This document shows positions 23,533 to 31,394 of a DNA stretch of 38,223 bases, in pieces. The stretch spans positions 1-38,223 of the forward strand of contig JAAEKY010000736.1 in assembly GCA_024227235.1 (NCBI GenBank), written 5' to 3'. Both the position numbers and the translations under genes were made by a program. Position 1 is the first letter of the stretch. Each line of letters opens with the position of its first letter. Source of the stretch: Desulfobacteraceae bacterium. GTDB lineage: Bacteria; Desulfobacterota; Desulfobacteria; Desulfobacterales; Desulfobacteraceae. The notes beneath the pieces are model-generated. The model was not told where the DNA came from, ran no database searches, and saw only the letters and a program-made list of their open reading frames with translations.

Positions 23533-24495
23533 ATGGGAAAAAATAATATTACAATAATTCTTGCCCCGCTTCAGGGGTTTACTGATGTGACCTACCGAAA
23601 TGTATTTTCCGATCATTTTTCAGGTGTAGATGAGGCAATAGCTCCTTTTATATCAACGATGGGCCAAATGCGGTTAAAGCCCTCCAGAATAAAAGATGTG
23701 GCCCCTGAAAATAATAAAAAATTATTTGTAGTTCCTCAAATCTTAGGAAATATTGCTGGTGACTTCATCTTTTTGGCTGATCATTTGTATGACATGGGCC
23801 ATAAGAAAGTAAACTGGAACCTTGGCTGTCCTCATTCAAAAATTGCAAAAAAAAAAAGAGGCTCAGGACTTTTAATGTATCCTGAAAAAATTGATGCTTT
23901 CCTTGATACAGTGCTGTCTAAAATTTCAAACACACTTTCAATTAAATTACGGTTGGGCAGAAAATCTAAAAATGAAATTTTCAATCTTTTGCCTATTTTG
24001 GACAAATACCCCTTAGATGAAATCATTCTTCATCCTCGAACCGGTATCCAAATGTATGAGGGGACATCCGACCATGATGCGTTTGGAAAAGCGCTTTATA
24101 GCAGCCGACATAATTTTACTTATAATGGAGATATCACTGATTTAAATTCATTTTTACTCGTTCAAAAAAAATTCCCCCACATCAAACGATTCATGATTGG
24201 TCGAGGAATTCTTAGCAACCCTTTTCTGGCTGAAAGAATAAAAGGGATTGGCCAAAACAAAGATAAAATTGAACGACTAAAAATTTTCCACGATGATCTT
24301 TTTAACAACTATAAAACAATCTTTTCAGGACCGGGGCATTTGACCGGAAGGATGAAAGGCTTTTGGAGTTATTTAGGTCCTTCGTTTAAAGAGAGCAAGA
24401 AAGGACTTAAAAAAATATTAAAAGCGACCTCTACACATAAATACCAGTATGTGGTGGAAGAATTTTTTAACACTGATTATAAATTTATTGAATAA
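23533..24495 (+). CDS. tRNA-dihydrouridine synthase family protein
   Basis: A 320-residue TIM-barrel flavoprotein of the Dus family. The start 'ILAPLQGFTDVTYRNVF' is the FMN-binding opening. Cys99 in 'NWNLGCPHSKIAKKKRGSGLLM' is the catalytic cysteine, and 'LHPRTGIQMYEG' and 'MIGRGILSNPFL' are the other conserved blocks. It reduces a uridine in the tRNA D-loop or variable region. It resembles the DusA/DusC-like branch more than DusB, but the subtype is uncertain. I chose the ATG at 23533; the longer frame begins at a TTG directly before it. A second Dus gene lies 4 kb away. Confidence 0.85.
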   Translation: MGKNNITIILAPLQGFTDVTYRNVFSDHFSGVDEAIAPFISTMGQMRLKPSRIKDVAPENNKKLFVVPQILGNIAGDFIFLADHLYDMGHKKVNWNLGCPHSKIAKKKRGSGLLMYPEKIDAFLDTVLSKISNTLSIKLRLGRKSKNEIFNLLPILDKYPLDEIILHPRTGIQMYEGTSDHDAFGKALYSSRHNFTYNGDITDLNSFLLVQKKFPHIKRFMIGRGILSNPFLAERIKGIGQNKDKIERLKIFHDDLFNNYKTIFSGPGHLTGRMKGFWSYLGPSFKESKKGLKKILKATSTHKYQYVVEEFFNTDYKFIE

Positions 24496-24592
24496 ATAGG
24501 GGTTTTTACCTATTGAGTTTGCACCATTATTTTTATTATACTTAAAAAATTATTGAGTCATTTATGATATAAAAATAATGTGGAGAGAATAA

Positions 24593-24877
24593 GTGAATAA
24601 ACTTAAATTAATAGAAAAGCTAAAGGATCGATGTTCGTTAACCCAGATAGAAGCGACTAACATCGTAAATTTATTTTTTACCGAAATGGCAGATACCCTG
24701 GCAAAAGGAGAAAGAATTGAGCTCAGAGGGTTGTGGTCATTTTATTTAAAAGCATATAAATCTTATACAGGTAGAAATCCAAAAACGGGTGAAATTGTTA
24801 AAGTTTCATCAAAAAAACTTCCTTTCTTCAAATGCGGTAAAGAGCTGAAAGAAAGGGTGGATCTCCCACCGAATTAG
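24593..24877 (+). CDS. HU/IHF-family DNA-bending protein, IHF-beta-like
   Basis: A 94-residue protein starting at GTG, with a GGAGAG ribosome site eight bases upstream. The DNA-binding arm carries RNPKTG at 61-66, with the intercalating proline at 64, and the C-terminal block is 'PFFKCGKELKERV'. GERIELRG before the arm is typical of IHF-beta. Two conserved positions differ: the usual GFGSF is GLWSF (46-50) and the usual FKPGKEL is FKCGKEL. It may be IHF beta or a specialised paralogue. IHF commonly bends DNA at sigma-54 promoters, which are numerous in this window. The gene is monocistronic. Confidence 0.85.
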   Translation: MNKLKLIEKLKDRCSLTQIEATNIVNLFFTEMADTLAKGERIELRGLWSFYLKAYKSYTGRNPKTGEIVKVSSKKLPFFKCGKELKERVDLPPN

Positions 24878-24913
24878 GAGCCATCTTAAAGACATCCGCT
24901 CTATTCAGTTCTC

Positions 24914-25708
24914 CTAAAAAAAACAAATCTCTTTTAGAGACTTAAGGTATGGGTTCATTCCTTTTAGAAAAATATCATTATGATTTGCCCCTTTAATTTC
25001 TAAAAGTTTTTTATCGTTTGAAGTACAGGCATCAAAAAGTGCTTGACCATCTGAAAAAGGAATTATGTGATCATATTGAGCATGAATAACAAGACAGGGT
25101 TTTGAAAACATTCTAATTTTATCAATATTTTCAAACCCTTGTTGCTCCTTAAAACCGATACTTTCAGGGTCAATACCAAGCGTTTGCAATAAGGGTGATG
25201 CATATGCAAATCCACTTTCAATAATCACACAATTAAAATCATTTGATCTTGTTGAACAAAGCTCAATGGCAGACGCGCTCCCCAAAGATCTTCCCATAAC
25301 AATAAGCGGGCCGGTTAGATTCTCTTTGGACATATATTCCAGAACAAAATCAAAAATTTTATAACAATCTTTCATCATAGATGTGACAGACGGCACTCCT
25401 GTTGATATTCCATATCCCCGATAATCGGCTACAAAAAAATTCAGTCCCACATCATTAAACAAAATCCCAAAATCATCATAATCTGATACGATTTCACCAT
25501 TGCCGTGAAAAAATAGAATCACTGGGGCATCATTTTTTACAAAATGGAAAGATGCCCCTATCTGAGCACCGTTATCAACGGAGATCATAAGATCTTTTCG
25601 TGTATCTTTAATTTGTCTATAGGCGCCTTCAGGCCGAGGATGAAAAAGATATTGTGTCACTTGAGGGTGATCCAGAACTGAATAGTTCTTTATTTTTGGT
25701 TGAGCCAT
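24914..25708 (-). CDS. Alpha/beta hydrolase (S33-like)
   Basis: About 264 residues with an alpha/beta-hydrolase fold. The oxyanion loop 'LFFHGNGE', nucleophile elbow GRSLGS, acid Asp in 'HAQYDHIIP' and catalytic His in 'GANHND' make a complete triad. The 'FVADYRGYGISTG' block is typical of BEM46/FrsA-like serine hydrolases. No signal peptide is seen, so it is probably cytoplasmic. I chose ATG 25708 because GGAGG lies eight bases upstream of it; an earlier in-frame ATG at 25723 overlaps that ribosome site. It lies 21 bases after the MFS gene, probably co-transcribed. The substrate is unknown. Confidence 0.87.
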   Translation of the reverse strand: MAQPKIKNYSVLDHPQVTQYLFHPRPEGAYRQIKDTRKDLMISVDNGAQIGASFHFVKNDAPVILFFHGNGEIVSDYDDFGILFNDVGLNFFVADYRGYGISTGVPSVTSMMKDCYKIFDFVLEYMSKENLTGPLIVMGRSLGSASAIELCSTRSNDFNCVIIESGFAYASPLLQTLGIDPESIGFKEQQGFENIDKIRMFSKPCLVIHAQYDHIIPFSDGQALFDACTSNDKKLLEIKGANHNDIFLKGMNPYLKSLKEICFF

Positions 25709-25729
25709 ACAATTTGCCTCCATTAAAAA

Positions 25730-27166
25730 TTATGATTTAGTTTCATCCCCAACATTAGAATTTTCTTTACCTCTTGCATATGTCACAATGATTCCTACAA
25801 ACGAAAGTATCGCACTCATTGCCATTGTTCGTTTAAAACTTAACATAAAAAAAGGGTCCATCTCTTTGATATAATTTTCAAGGCTTGCACCATTTGTAAG
25901 TGCTGAAAAGGAACTGGTAAAGATTAATCCGGCAAGGGCTACTCCGATTACCATTCCAAGGTTTCTGGCTGTAGCCACAGCGCCTGAAGCTATGCCACGC
26001 CTTGGCAAAGACACACAACTCATAATGGCTGTGTTATTAGGAGAGACATAAAGTGCTGTCCCAATTCCTGCAAGGGCTATTCGCCACAAAATTGACAAAA
26101 CGCCCATGGAGGGTTGAATTGACATCATTGAAATCAAAGAGAACATCAATAATGTCATGCCTGTCATACACAGTCGTCTTGAACCAAGTTTATCATACAG
26201 CATTCCTGACAACGGGCTGACAAATAAAAGAAATAAAAAAGGTACAATCATGATAAAACCAGTTTTTGATGCGGTAAAACCACAAGGGTATGTCAGGTAA
26301 AACGGCATCATAAAAATAATTACAAAAAGTGCTGCAAAAAGAATGGATGAACCCATCACAGGGAAAATAAACAATTTTATTTTTAAAAGTTTTAAATCAA
26401 ACAATGGATAGTTAGATCTTGCTTCGTTTATCACAAAACCGATTGTGCCCAGAATACAAAGAGCAGCACACGAGAGTGATAAAATCGAAATCATTCCCCA
26501 CTTTGATAACTGTGTTAATAAAACAATCAAGCTGGATAAAACTAAAATTACTAAAACACTTCCTGTTTTATCCATGGGCTCTTTGCTTCCTTTTGCAGTT
26601 TGGACACCGCTTAAAACAAAATAGCCGCCTATGGCAGCAGCTAACCCTATGGGAATATTAATATAAAAAATAAACTGCCAGGAAAAATATTCCAGGAGAA
26701 TTCCACCTACGACAGGTCCTGTTGTAAGGCCTGCTGCTACCACTGCTCCGATCATACCAAGCGCTTTTCCTCTTTCCTGTACTGGAAATGCATCAACAAT
26801 CAAGGCAGGTGAGCATGCCATCAGCATGGATGCCCCAACACCCTGTAGTGCTCTTGCTGCAATTAAAAGCTCTGGTATTTTAGCCATCCCGCATAACCAG
26901 GAGCCTACCGCAAATATAGTAAATCCCAGGACATAAACAGGCTTTCTGCCTTTAATATCTGAAAGTCTACCAAAGGTTAAAAGCAAGGAGGATACTGTCA
27001 TAAGATAAATCAACACTACCCATTGAATGGTTTGAACATCTGTTTTCAAGTCCTGCATCATAAAAGGAAGCGCAACATTGACAATACTGGAATCCAGCGT
27101 TGACATGAAGATTGAGGTTGCAACAAGAACAAAAATATTCCACTTTTTTTCGAATACTGAGGCCAT
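25730..27166 (-). CDS. MFS drug exporter, DHA2 (EmrB/QacA) family
   Basis: About 478 residues with roughly 14 membrane helices. MFS motif A is seen as GRLSDIKGRKPVY, motif C as GLTTGPVVGG, and the DHA2 opening 'FMSTLDSSIVNVALPFMMQDL' has the conserved Asp in helix 1. Such proteins export drugs or other amphipathic compounds using the proton gradient. I chose ATG 27166 because the longer frame begins with TTG at 27229 and adds 21 residues unlike the family. It is upstream of, and probably co-transcribed with, the alpha/beta-hydrolase gene. No regulator lies next to it. Confidence 0.9.
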   Translation of the reverse strand: MASVFEKKWNIFVLVATSIFMSTLDSSIVNVALPFMMQDLKTDVQTIQWVVLIYLMTVSSLLLTFGRLSDIKGRKPVYVLGFTIFAVGSWLCGMAKIPELLIAARALQGVGASMLMACSPALIVDAFPVQERGKALGMIGAVVAAGLTTGPVVGGILLEYFSWQFIFYINIPIGLAAAIGGYFVLSGVQTAKGSKEPMDKTGSVLVILVLSSLIVLLTQLSKWGMISILSLSCAALCILGTIGFVINEARSNYPLFDLKLLKIKLFIFPVMGSSILFAALFVIIFMMPFYLTYPCGFTASKTGFIMIVPFLFLLFVSPLSGMLYDKLGSRRLCMTGMTLLMFSLISMMSIQPSMGVLSILWRIALAGIGTALYVSPNNTAIMSCVSLPRRGIASGAVATARNLGMVIGVALAGLIFTSSFSALTNGASLENYIKEMDPFFMLSFKRTMAMSAILSFVGIIVTYARGKENSNVGDETKS

Positions 27167-27264
27167 ATAACCATTCCAATCTTTTAGTAATGAAAAGATT
27201 ATGTTATATGAAGCCAATTGACAAGGCAAATTAAATGATTTGAGAGACCTTTAAAGGAATACTG

Positions 27265-27636
27265 ATGGCCACAGTTAATGATGTTGTTTTAATATATCTT
27301 GAAGATGCGCCGGTTTCATTTGCAAGGGTTGAAAGTATCCTTCCCGATGCAAAGAAAGACTGGTATCATATCAAATTACTGATGCTCCAAATCCCATTAC
27401 AAGTGGTTACCTGGATACTAAAAGATGATTATATCAATGGTCACCAATTCAATATGAATGGTAAACCAATGAGAATTGAAAAGGTTGAATGTCCTGTTGA
27501 GGAGCTTGCACTTTCTAATCTAAAAAAACCTTCCAGTAAAGAAAAGTCTGAAAAAGATAATCCCAAAAAAAAGAAGGCTGCTAAAATTATTTCTTTTTCA
27601 GACCTAAAAAAGAATGATGGACCAGAATCCGGTTAA
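27265..27636 (+). CDS. Conserved protein of unknown function
   Basis: A 123-residue protein. Residues 1-80 form a compact alpha/beta-looking domain ('VVLIYLEDAPVSFARVESI', 'WYHIKLLMLQIPLQVVTWIL', 'FNMNGKPMRIEKVEC'). Residues 85-123 are a Lys-rich disordered tail. I believe similar proteins occur in other deltaproteobacteria, but I know no function. The start ATG at 27265 follows AAAGGA. Its 3' end overlaps the DUF1848 gene by 23 bases, indicating co-translation with it and DusB. Confidence 0.75.
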   Translation: MATVNDVVLIYLEDAPVSFARVESILPDAKKDWYHIKLLMLQIPLQVVTWILKDDYINGHQFNMNGKPMRIEKVECPVEELALSNLKKPSSKEKSEKDNPKKKKAAKIISFSDLKKNDGPESG

Positions 27637-28540
27637 AATTATATCGGCCTCAAGAAGAACGGATATTCCTGCCTTCTACTTGGACTGGTTTATGGAACAT
27701 ATACATTTAGGGTTCTTCAATGTGAAAAATCCCTACACCAAAGCCATTAAAAAAGTTGAGGTTTCAAAAGAAAGTATCCATTCAATCGTATTTTGGTCAA
27801 AAAATTATCATAGTTTTATCAAAGAAAATGCCGGCAAAAAATTAGCTCAACTTGGCTTTAATCTATATTTTAATTTTACAATCAACTCTGTATCTGATTT
27901 ACTTGAACCAAAAATCCCCCCTTTAAAAGAAAGGCTTGAACAATTAAGAATACTGGCAATGGAATTCGGCCCCCGAAACATTGCCTGGCGGTTTGACCCG
28001 ATTTGTTTTTATAAAACACAAAATAATGGTCCTATTAAAAATAATCTTTCTGACTTTCCAACAATCGCACACCACGCCGCTGAATTTGGTATTAAAAAAT
28101 GTATCACAAGTTTTTTTGATACATATAAAAAAATTCAAAAAAGAGTGGCTTTCTTATCGAAAAAAAGCCGTCAGAACATTGTGTTTATTGCTCCATCAAT
28201 GGATAAGAAAAGACAAGTGATTCATAGAATGGAAAAAGTTTTGGCTCAAGCGAGTATACCTTTGTACCTTTGCTGTGAAAAGCAAGTTTTTTTAAAGCTT
28301 TGTTCTAAAACAGGCATCAAACAGAATTCATGTATTGATGGCCATTTGTTAAAAACCAACTTTGGCGGGACCCCCGAAGTAAAAAGAGATTATGGACAAC
28401 GTTCAAAACAAGGATGCCTATGCACCAAATCCATAGATATTGGTTCCTATGATATGCATCCATGTTTTCATAATTGCCTTTTTTGTTACGCAAACCCTGA
28501 TATAGATAATATCCTTAAAAATAATGCCAATGAAAATTAA
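27614..28540 (+). CDS. DUF1848 family protein
   Basis: A 308-residue protein. It opens with 'IISASRRTDIPAFYLDWF', a hallmark of DUF1848. It includes 'IVFWSKNY', 'FTIN' and 'WRFDPICFY' blocks suggestive of a barrel like that of radical SAM enzymes. It ends in a cysteine cluster, CLC followed by CFHNCLFCYANP, that probably binds an iron-sulfur cluster. The reaction is unknown. Two adjacent start codons are possible (27614 and 27617). The gene overlaps its upstream and downstream neighbours, so the three genes form one coupled unit with dusB. Confidence 0.82.
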   Translation: MMDQNPVKIISASRRTDIPAFYLDWFMEHIHLGFFNVKNPYTKAIKKVEVSKESIHSIVFWSKNYHSFIKENAGKKLAQLGFNLYFNFTINSVSDLLEPKIPPLKERLEQLRILAMEFGPRNIAWRFDPICFYKTQNNGPIKNNLSDFPTIAHHAAEFGIKKCITSFFDTYKKIQKRVAFLSKKSRQNIVFIAPSMDKKRQVIHRMEKVLAQASIPLYLCCEKQVFLKLCSKTGIKQNSCIDGHLLKTNFGGTPEVKRDYGQRSKQGCLCTKSIDIGSYDMHPCFHNCLFCYANPDIDNILKNNANEN

Positions 28541-29495
28541 AAACCTAACCATTCATGGGAAAACATTTTTAGCACCACTTGCCGGGATCACCAACTTACC
28601 ATTCAGGCTTCTGGTAAAAGAATGTGGTTGTGCGGTTGTATGTTCTGAAATGGTTAGTGCAAAAGGAATTTTTTACAACTCTGAAAAAACATTGGATCTT
28701 TTATCCTCAAAAAAAGAAGAACAACCGTTATCGGTTCAATTGTTTGGCTCAGACACTGAGTCAATGGTAAAAGGAGCAAAATTTGTAGAAACCCTGAACA
28801 CTGCCAGTATTATTGATATTAATTTTGGATGTAGTGTAAAAAAGATTGTGAAACAAGGCGCCGGAGTAGCATTGATGAAAGAACCTGACATTACCAAATC
28901 TTTACTGGCTGCTGTTCGAAAAGCAACTGATCTACCGCTGACAATAAAAATCAGATCTGGTTGGGATAATTCAGGACAACAGGCATTTAAAATTGCTCAA
29001 ATCGCCCAGGATTCAGGTGTCGATGCCATAACCATACACCCTAGAACTGCCAGCCAGGGGTTTAAAGGCAAAGCCAATTGGGAAATAATTAAAACACTAA
29101 AACAGCAATTATCCATTCCGGTTATTGGCAATGGAGATATTAACAGTGTCGAAGATGCTCAAAGGATGATAGAGTTAACCGCATGTGATGCTGTGATGGT
29201 TGGGCGCGCTGCCATGAAAAATCCTTTTCTCCTCTCTCAAATTGATGATTTTATTCGGAATGGATCTTATCAAACCCCAACGCCCCATGACATTTTTAGA
29301 AAGATGGAGTCTCTAACAAAAAGGTATGTAGAATATTTTGGTGAAAAGCCTGCCTGTAAGATGCTTCGAGGCAGACTTTCATGGTTTGTAAAAGGGATGC
29401 CGGGATGTTCCGCATTTAGGGCAAATCTTTCTAAAGTTATTTCAAAAAATGATGCACTCGATCTTATAAAAGAATTTGAAGCCAGTCTTATGTAG
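28524..29495 (+). CDS. dusB: tRNA-dihydrouridine synthase DusB-like
   Basis: A 323-residue FMN-dependent TIM-barrel enzyme. 'FLAPLAGITNLPFRLLVKECG' is the FMN loop, Cys103 in 'INFGCSVKKIVKQGAGVALM' is the catalytic cysteine, 'TIHPRTASQGFKGKANW' and 'VMVGRAAMKNPFL' are conserved blocks, and a C-terminal helical tRNA-binding domain is present. The usual GCP next to the catalytic cysteine is GCS, a small deviation. The start overlaps the DUF1848 gene by 17 bases; ATG 28530 is an alternative. It reduces uridine in tRNA. Confidence 0.9.
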   Translation: MPMKIKNLTIHGKTFLAPLAGITNLPFRLLVKECGCAVVCSEMVSAKGIFYNSEKTLDLLSSKKEEQPLSVQLFGSDTESMVKGAKFVETLNTASIIDINFGCSVKKIVKQGAGVALMKEPDITKSLLAAVRKATDLPLTIKIRSGWDNSGQQAFKIAQIAQDSGVDAITIHPRTASQGFKGKANWEIIKTLKQQLSIPVIGNGDINSVEDAQRMIELTACDAVMVGRAAMKNPFLLSQIDDFIRNGSYQTPTPHDIFRKMESLTKRYVEYFGEKPACKMLRGRLSWFVKGMPGCSAFRANLSKVISKNDALDLIKEFEASLM

Positions 29496-29518
29496 TGCCT
29501 TTCCGAAAATGAGGTAAT

Positions 29519-29923
29519 CTATTCTTTTTCATAGAGAGCCGTGGCGATAGAACTCACCCCACCTCTTGGTGTAAATTCGCCTGTGACCTCCATTCTTAAT
29601 GGGTTTAAAATCTCAACCAGATCATCTAATATTTTATTGACCACATGTTCATAAAACATGCCTACATTTCTAAATTGCAATAAATAGTATTTGAGCGATT
29701 TAAGCTCAACAATCGTCTCATCTGGTCGATAGTTAATGGTGATACACCCATTATCTGGAAGTCCTGTCATTGGGCATACAGACGTATATTCAGGCTGTTT
29801 GATAATAATATCAATGCTTCGTTTTGATTTATAGGCATAGGGTATGGCCTCTAAAAAATCTATTTTCACAATACTTGGATCTTCAATTTTATAATTGGTT
29901 TTGTAGTCTTTATTTTCAATCAT
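29519..29923 (-). CDS. queF: NADPH-dependent 7-cyano-7-deazaguanine reductase QueF
   Basis: A 134-residue short-type (unimodular) QueF. The nucleophile Cys50 is in 'TSVCPMTGLPD' with Asp57, and the NADPH motif reads ELKSLKYY at 73-80. A conserved Glu92-His93 pair follows. The enzyme reduces preQ0 to preQ1 for queuosine in tRNA. With two Dus genes nearby the area is rich in tRNA modification. It is convergent with dusB. No preQ1 riboswitch was recognised upstream. Confidence 0.95.
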   Translation of the reverse strand: MIENKDYKTNYKIEDPSIVKIDFLEAIPYAYKSKRSIDIIIKQPEYTSVCPMTGLPDNGCITINYRPDETIVELKSLKYYLLQFRNVGMFYEHVVNKILDDLVEILNPLRMEVTGEFTPRGGVSSIATALYEKE

Positions 29924-30229
29924 ATGATTTTATCCTTATGCTTTAAAAAAAGTTATAAATTTTAAATTTATCATAAAGAAAATGATGTTTCAAATGAATA
30001 AACGACGAAAACGCGCACCCGTATCGCCATTTGGAAAAATCGTAAAAAAAGCTTGACAAAGATATGAAAAAAAAGGATAAATGTCAGACCGAAATTGTAA
30101 ATTAACTATTAAAGAACGTTTCGAAACTTTCTTTAGAAATCAATGAGTTGAAAAATTTAAGCTCTTTTGCAAAGTGTGGGTATACCATCTTTGGCATAAA
30201 AAAATACTCCTGAGGAGGATATTAATTAA
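29924..30229. other. 306-bp intergenic region between queF and the unknown gene at 30230
   Basis: Divergent region. Near queF there is an AT-only palindrome with 8-bp arms at 29955-29971. A sigma-70 promoter for the right-hand gene lies at 30053-30081. The leader after it is about 140 bases long with no clear riboswitch fold. It ends in a GAGGAGG ribosome site (30213-30219) whose GGAG can pair with CTCC just upstream. Confidence 0.6.
30053..30081 (+). promoter_or_regulatory. Sigma-70 promoter for the gene at 30230
   Basis: TTGACA at 30053-30058, a 17-base spacer and GATAAA at 30076-30081 (4 of 6 matches). The predicted leader of about 140 bases is long for this window. Confidence 0.55.
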
Positions 30230-31006
30230 ATGAACGATTTTTTACAAAGCCTTCGTAATGGGCAGGCTGAAAAACAACGCACACCCAAAACACGAAAAAA
30301 TTTTGATAATGGTTATCATTATACCAGTTCCCCAAGATTTCATTCTTATGGCGGATACCAGAATAACAGAAACCAGCACATGAAACGGCCCCACACACCA
30401 AATCAGGGGAATCAACTTCCTGTTGACGAGAATTCAACAACATCAATGCTGGCAGAAGCAATTGAAAGCTTAAGCGGCCATATTGAAACTTTAGCAAAAA
30501 ACCAGGATTATCTGGTCAGTGTTCAGGAAAGAACTGCTGATATGCTAGAACGCCAAGCAGTAGCTATTGAAAGGATCGTCGATCATCTGAACATTGCTCC
30601 TGAAAAAAAACCAGGTCAAACATCCGATCAAACATCCGATCAAAAAATTGAGCCTGAAAAGAAAAGTGACCCTATTAGCGTCTCTAAAAAGCCCCTTGAA
30701 AATCATTATGTAACTTCTAAAAAAGCAGAAGCCAAGATCACTGAGCCTGTTGAAACTATCAAGACAGCTAAAACTATTGTTAGAAAAAGAAAAAAAGTAG
30801 TTGCAAAGAAAAACTCTCAGGCAACATCAAAGGATCAAAAACTTCTCAGCCGTGAGACCGTTATGGATATCATTAATACCATGAGAGCTGAAGGCAAAAC
30901 CTTTGATCAAGTTGCAAACCGGCTGGTTGAGCTGGGCCAACCCACATTCTCAGGCCGTGGAGAATGGCACGCACAAACCATTCACAGGCTTTGCAATAAG
31001 AAATAA
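30230..31006 (+). CDS. Unknown protein with recombinase-like C-terminal DNA-binding segment
   Basis: A 258-residue protein that I do not recognise. Residues 1-65 are polar and rich in Asn, His, Arg and Tyr, probably disordered. Residues 72-122 form an amphipathic, probably coiled-coil helix. Residues 123-205 are a Lys/Glu-rich linker with a tandem TSDQ repeat (12-bp duplication at 30620-30643) and a basic RKRKKVVAKK patch. Residues 206-258 look like a winged or helix-turn-helix module: 'GKTFDQVANRLVELGQPT' then 'GEWHAQTIHRL'. That pattern recalls the DNA-binding 'recombinase' segment of large serine integrases, but no catalytic domain is present. It has its own promoter, an optimal ribosome site and a strong terminator. 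Nucleoid or DNA binding is a guess. Confidence 0.75.
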   Translation: MNDFLQSLRNGQAEKQRTPKTRKNFDNGYHYTSSPRFHSYGGYQNNRNQHMKRPHTPNQGNQLPVDENSTTSMLAEAIESLSGHIETLAKNQDYLVSVQERTADMLERQAVAIERIVDHLNIAPEKKPGQTSDQTSDQKIEPEKKSDPISVSKKPLENHYVTSKKAEAKITEPVETIKTAKTIVRKRKKVVAKKNSQATSKDQKLLSRETVMDIINTMRAEGKTFDQVANRLVELGQPTFSGRGEWHAQTIHRLCNKK

Positions 31007-31042
31007 ATTTGTCTAAATTTAAGTAACTAAATTGTAAGCAAC

Positions 31043-31081
31043 AACAGCGGGCAAGAAATATTTTGCCCGCTGTTTATTTTT
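31043..31081 (+). terminator. Strong intrinsic terminator
   Basis: A perfect 12-bp stem (AACAGCGGGCAA at 31043-31054 with its complement at 31063-31074), an eight-base loop and a T-rich tail. It ends the plus-strand gene at 30230. The last stem base overlaps the stop codon of the convergent HNH gene. On the minus side no T-run follows, so termination is probably one-directional. Confidence 0.85.
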
Positions 31082-31394
31082 TCAGGGACATCATATATTC
31101 ATTCCACTCCGAGGGAAGAAATTGCTTTTTTTTTGTATTGCATTCTTTACAGCATGGTACAAGATTAAACTTTTCCGACTTTCCACCACGCGCTATTGGA
31201 ATGACATGATCCATGGTAAGTTCTTTTGGTAAAAAAGGTTTTTTGCAATAATGGCAAATCCCTGAAGAGCGTTTTCGCTTCCACCATTGACTGGCTCGAA
31301 TTTTTCGTGCTTTATCTCTTTCTTTTTTCAAGAATCTTTCATCTGTGTAAGTATAAAATTGATCCATTGGTAAAATATCCAGGTTAGTAGCCAA
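31074..31394 (-). CDS. HNH endonuclease domain protein
   Basis: A 106-residue protein. The zinc-binding cysteines are CxxC at 47-50 and 82-85. The HNH core is Asp62-His63 in 'TMDHVIPIARGG' with Asn77 and 'LVPCCKECNTKKK'. The N-terminal 40 residues are basic and helical. Stand-alone HNH proteins of this size are common and mostly uncharacterised nucleases. It overlaps era by 11 bases and is the last gene of the hisI-to-era operon, which suggests a housekeeping rather than a mobile role. Confidence 0.85.
   Translation of the reverse strand: MATNLDILPMDQFYTYTDERFLKKERDKARKIRASQWWKRKRSSGICHYCKKPFLPKELTMDHVIPIARGGKSEKFNLVPCCKECNTKKKQFLPSEWNEYMMSLKK

Noticed and set aside
24494-24513. AATAGG/CCTATT hairpin after the first Dus gene
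   Set aside because: Six weak base pairs and no T-tract after the stem; not enough for a terminator call.
24873-24930. Possible terminator after the IHF-like gene (TTAGGAG ... CTCCTAA then A-run)
   Set aside because: The loop is too long, and the following tract is A rather than T on the plus strand; on the minus strand the T-run precedes the stem.
29924-29990. Possible preQ1 riboswitch before queF
   Set aside because: The leader is short and AT-rich, with no GC-rich stem and no preQ1-I type loop and tail; only an AT palindrome (29955-29971) is present.
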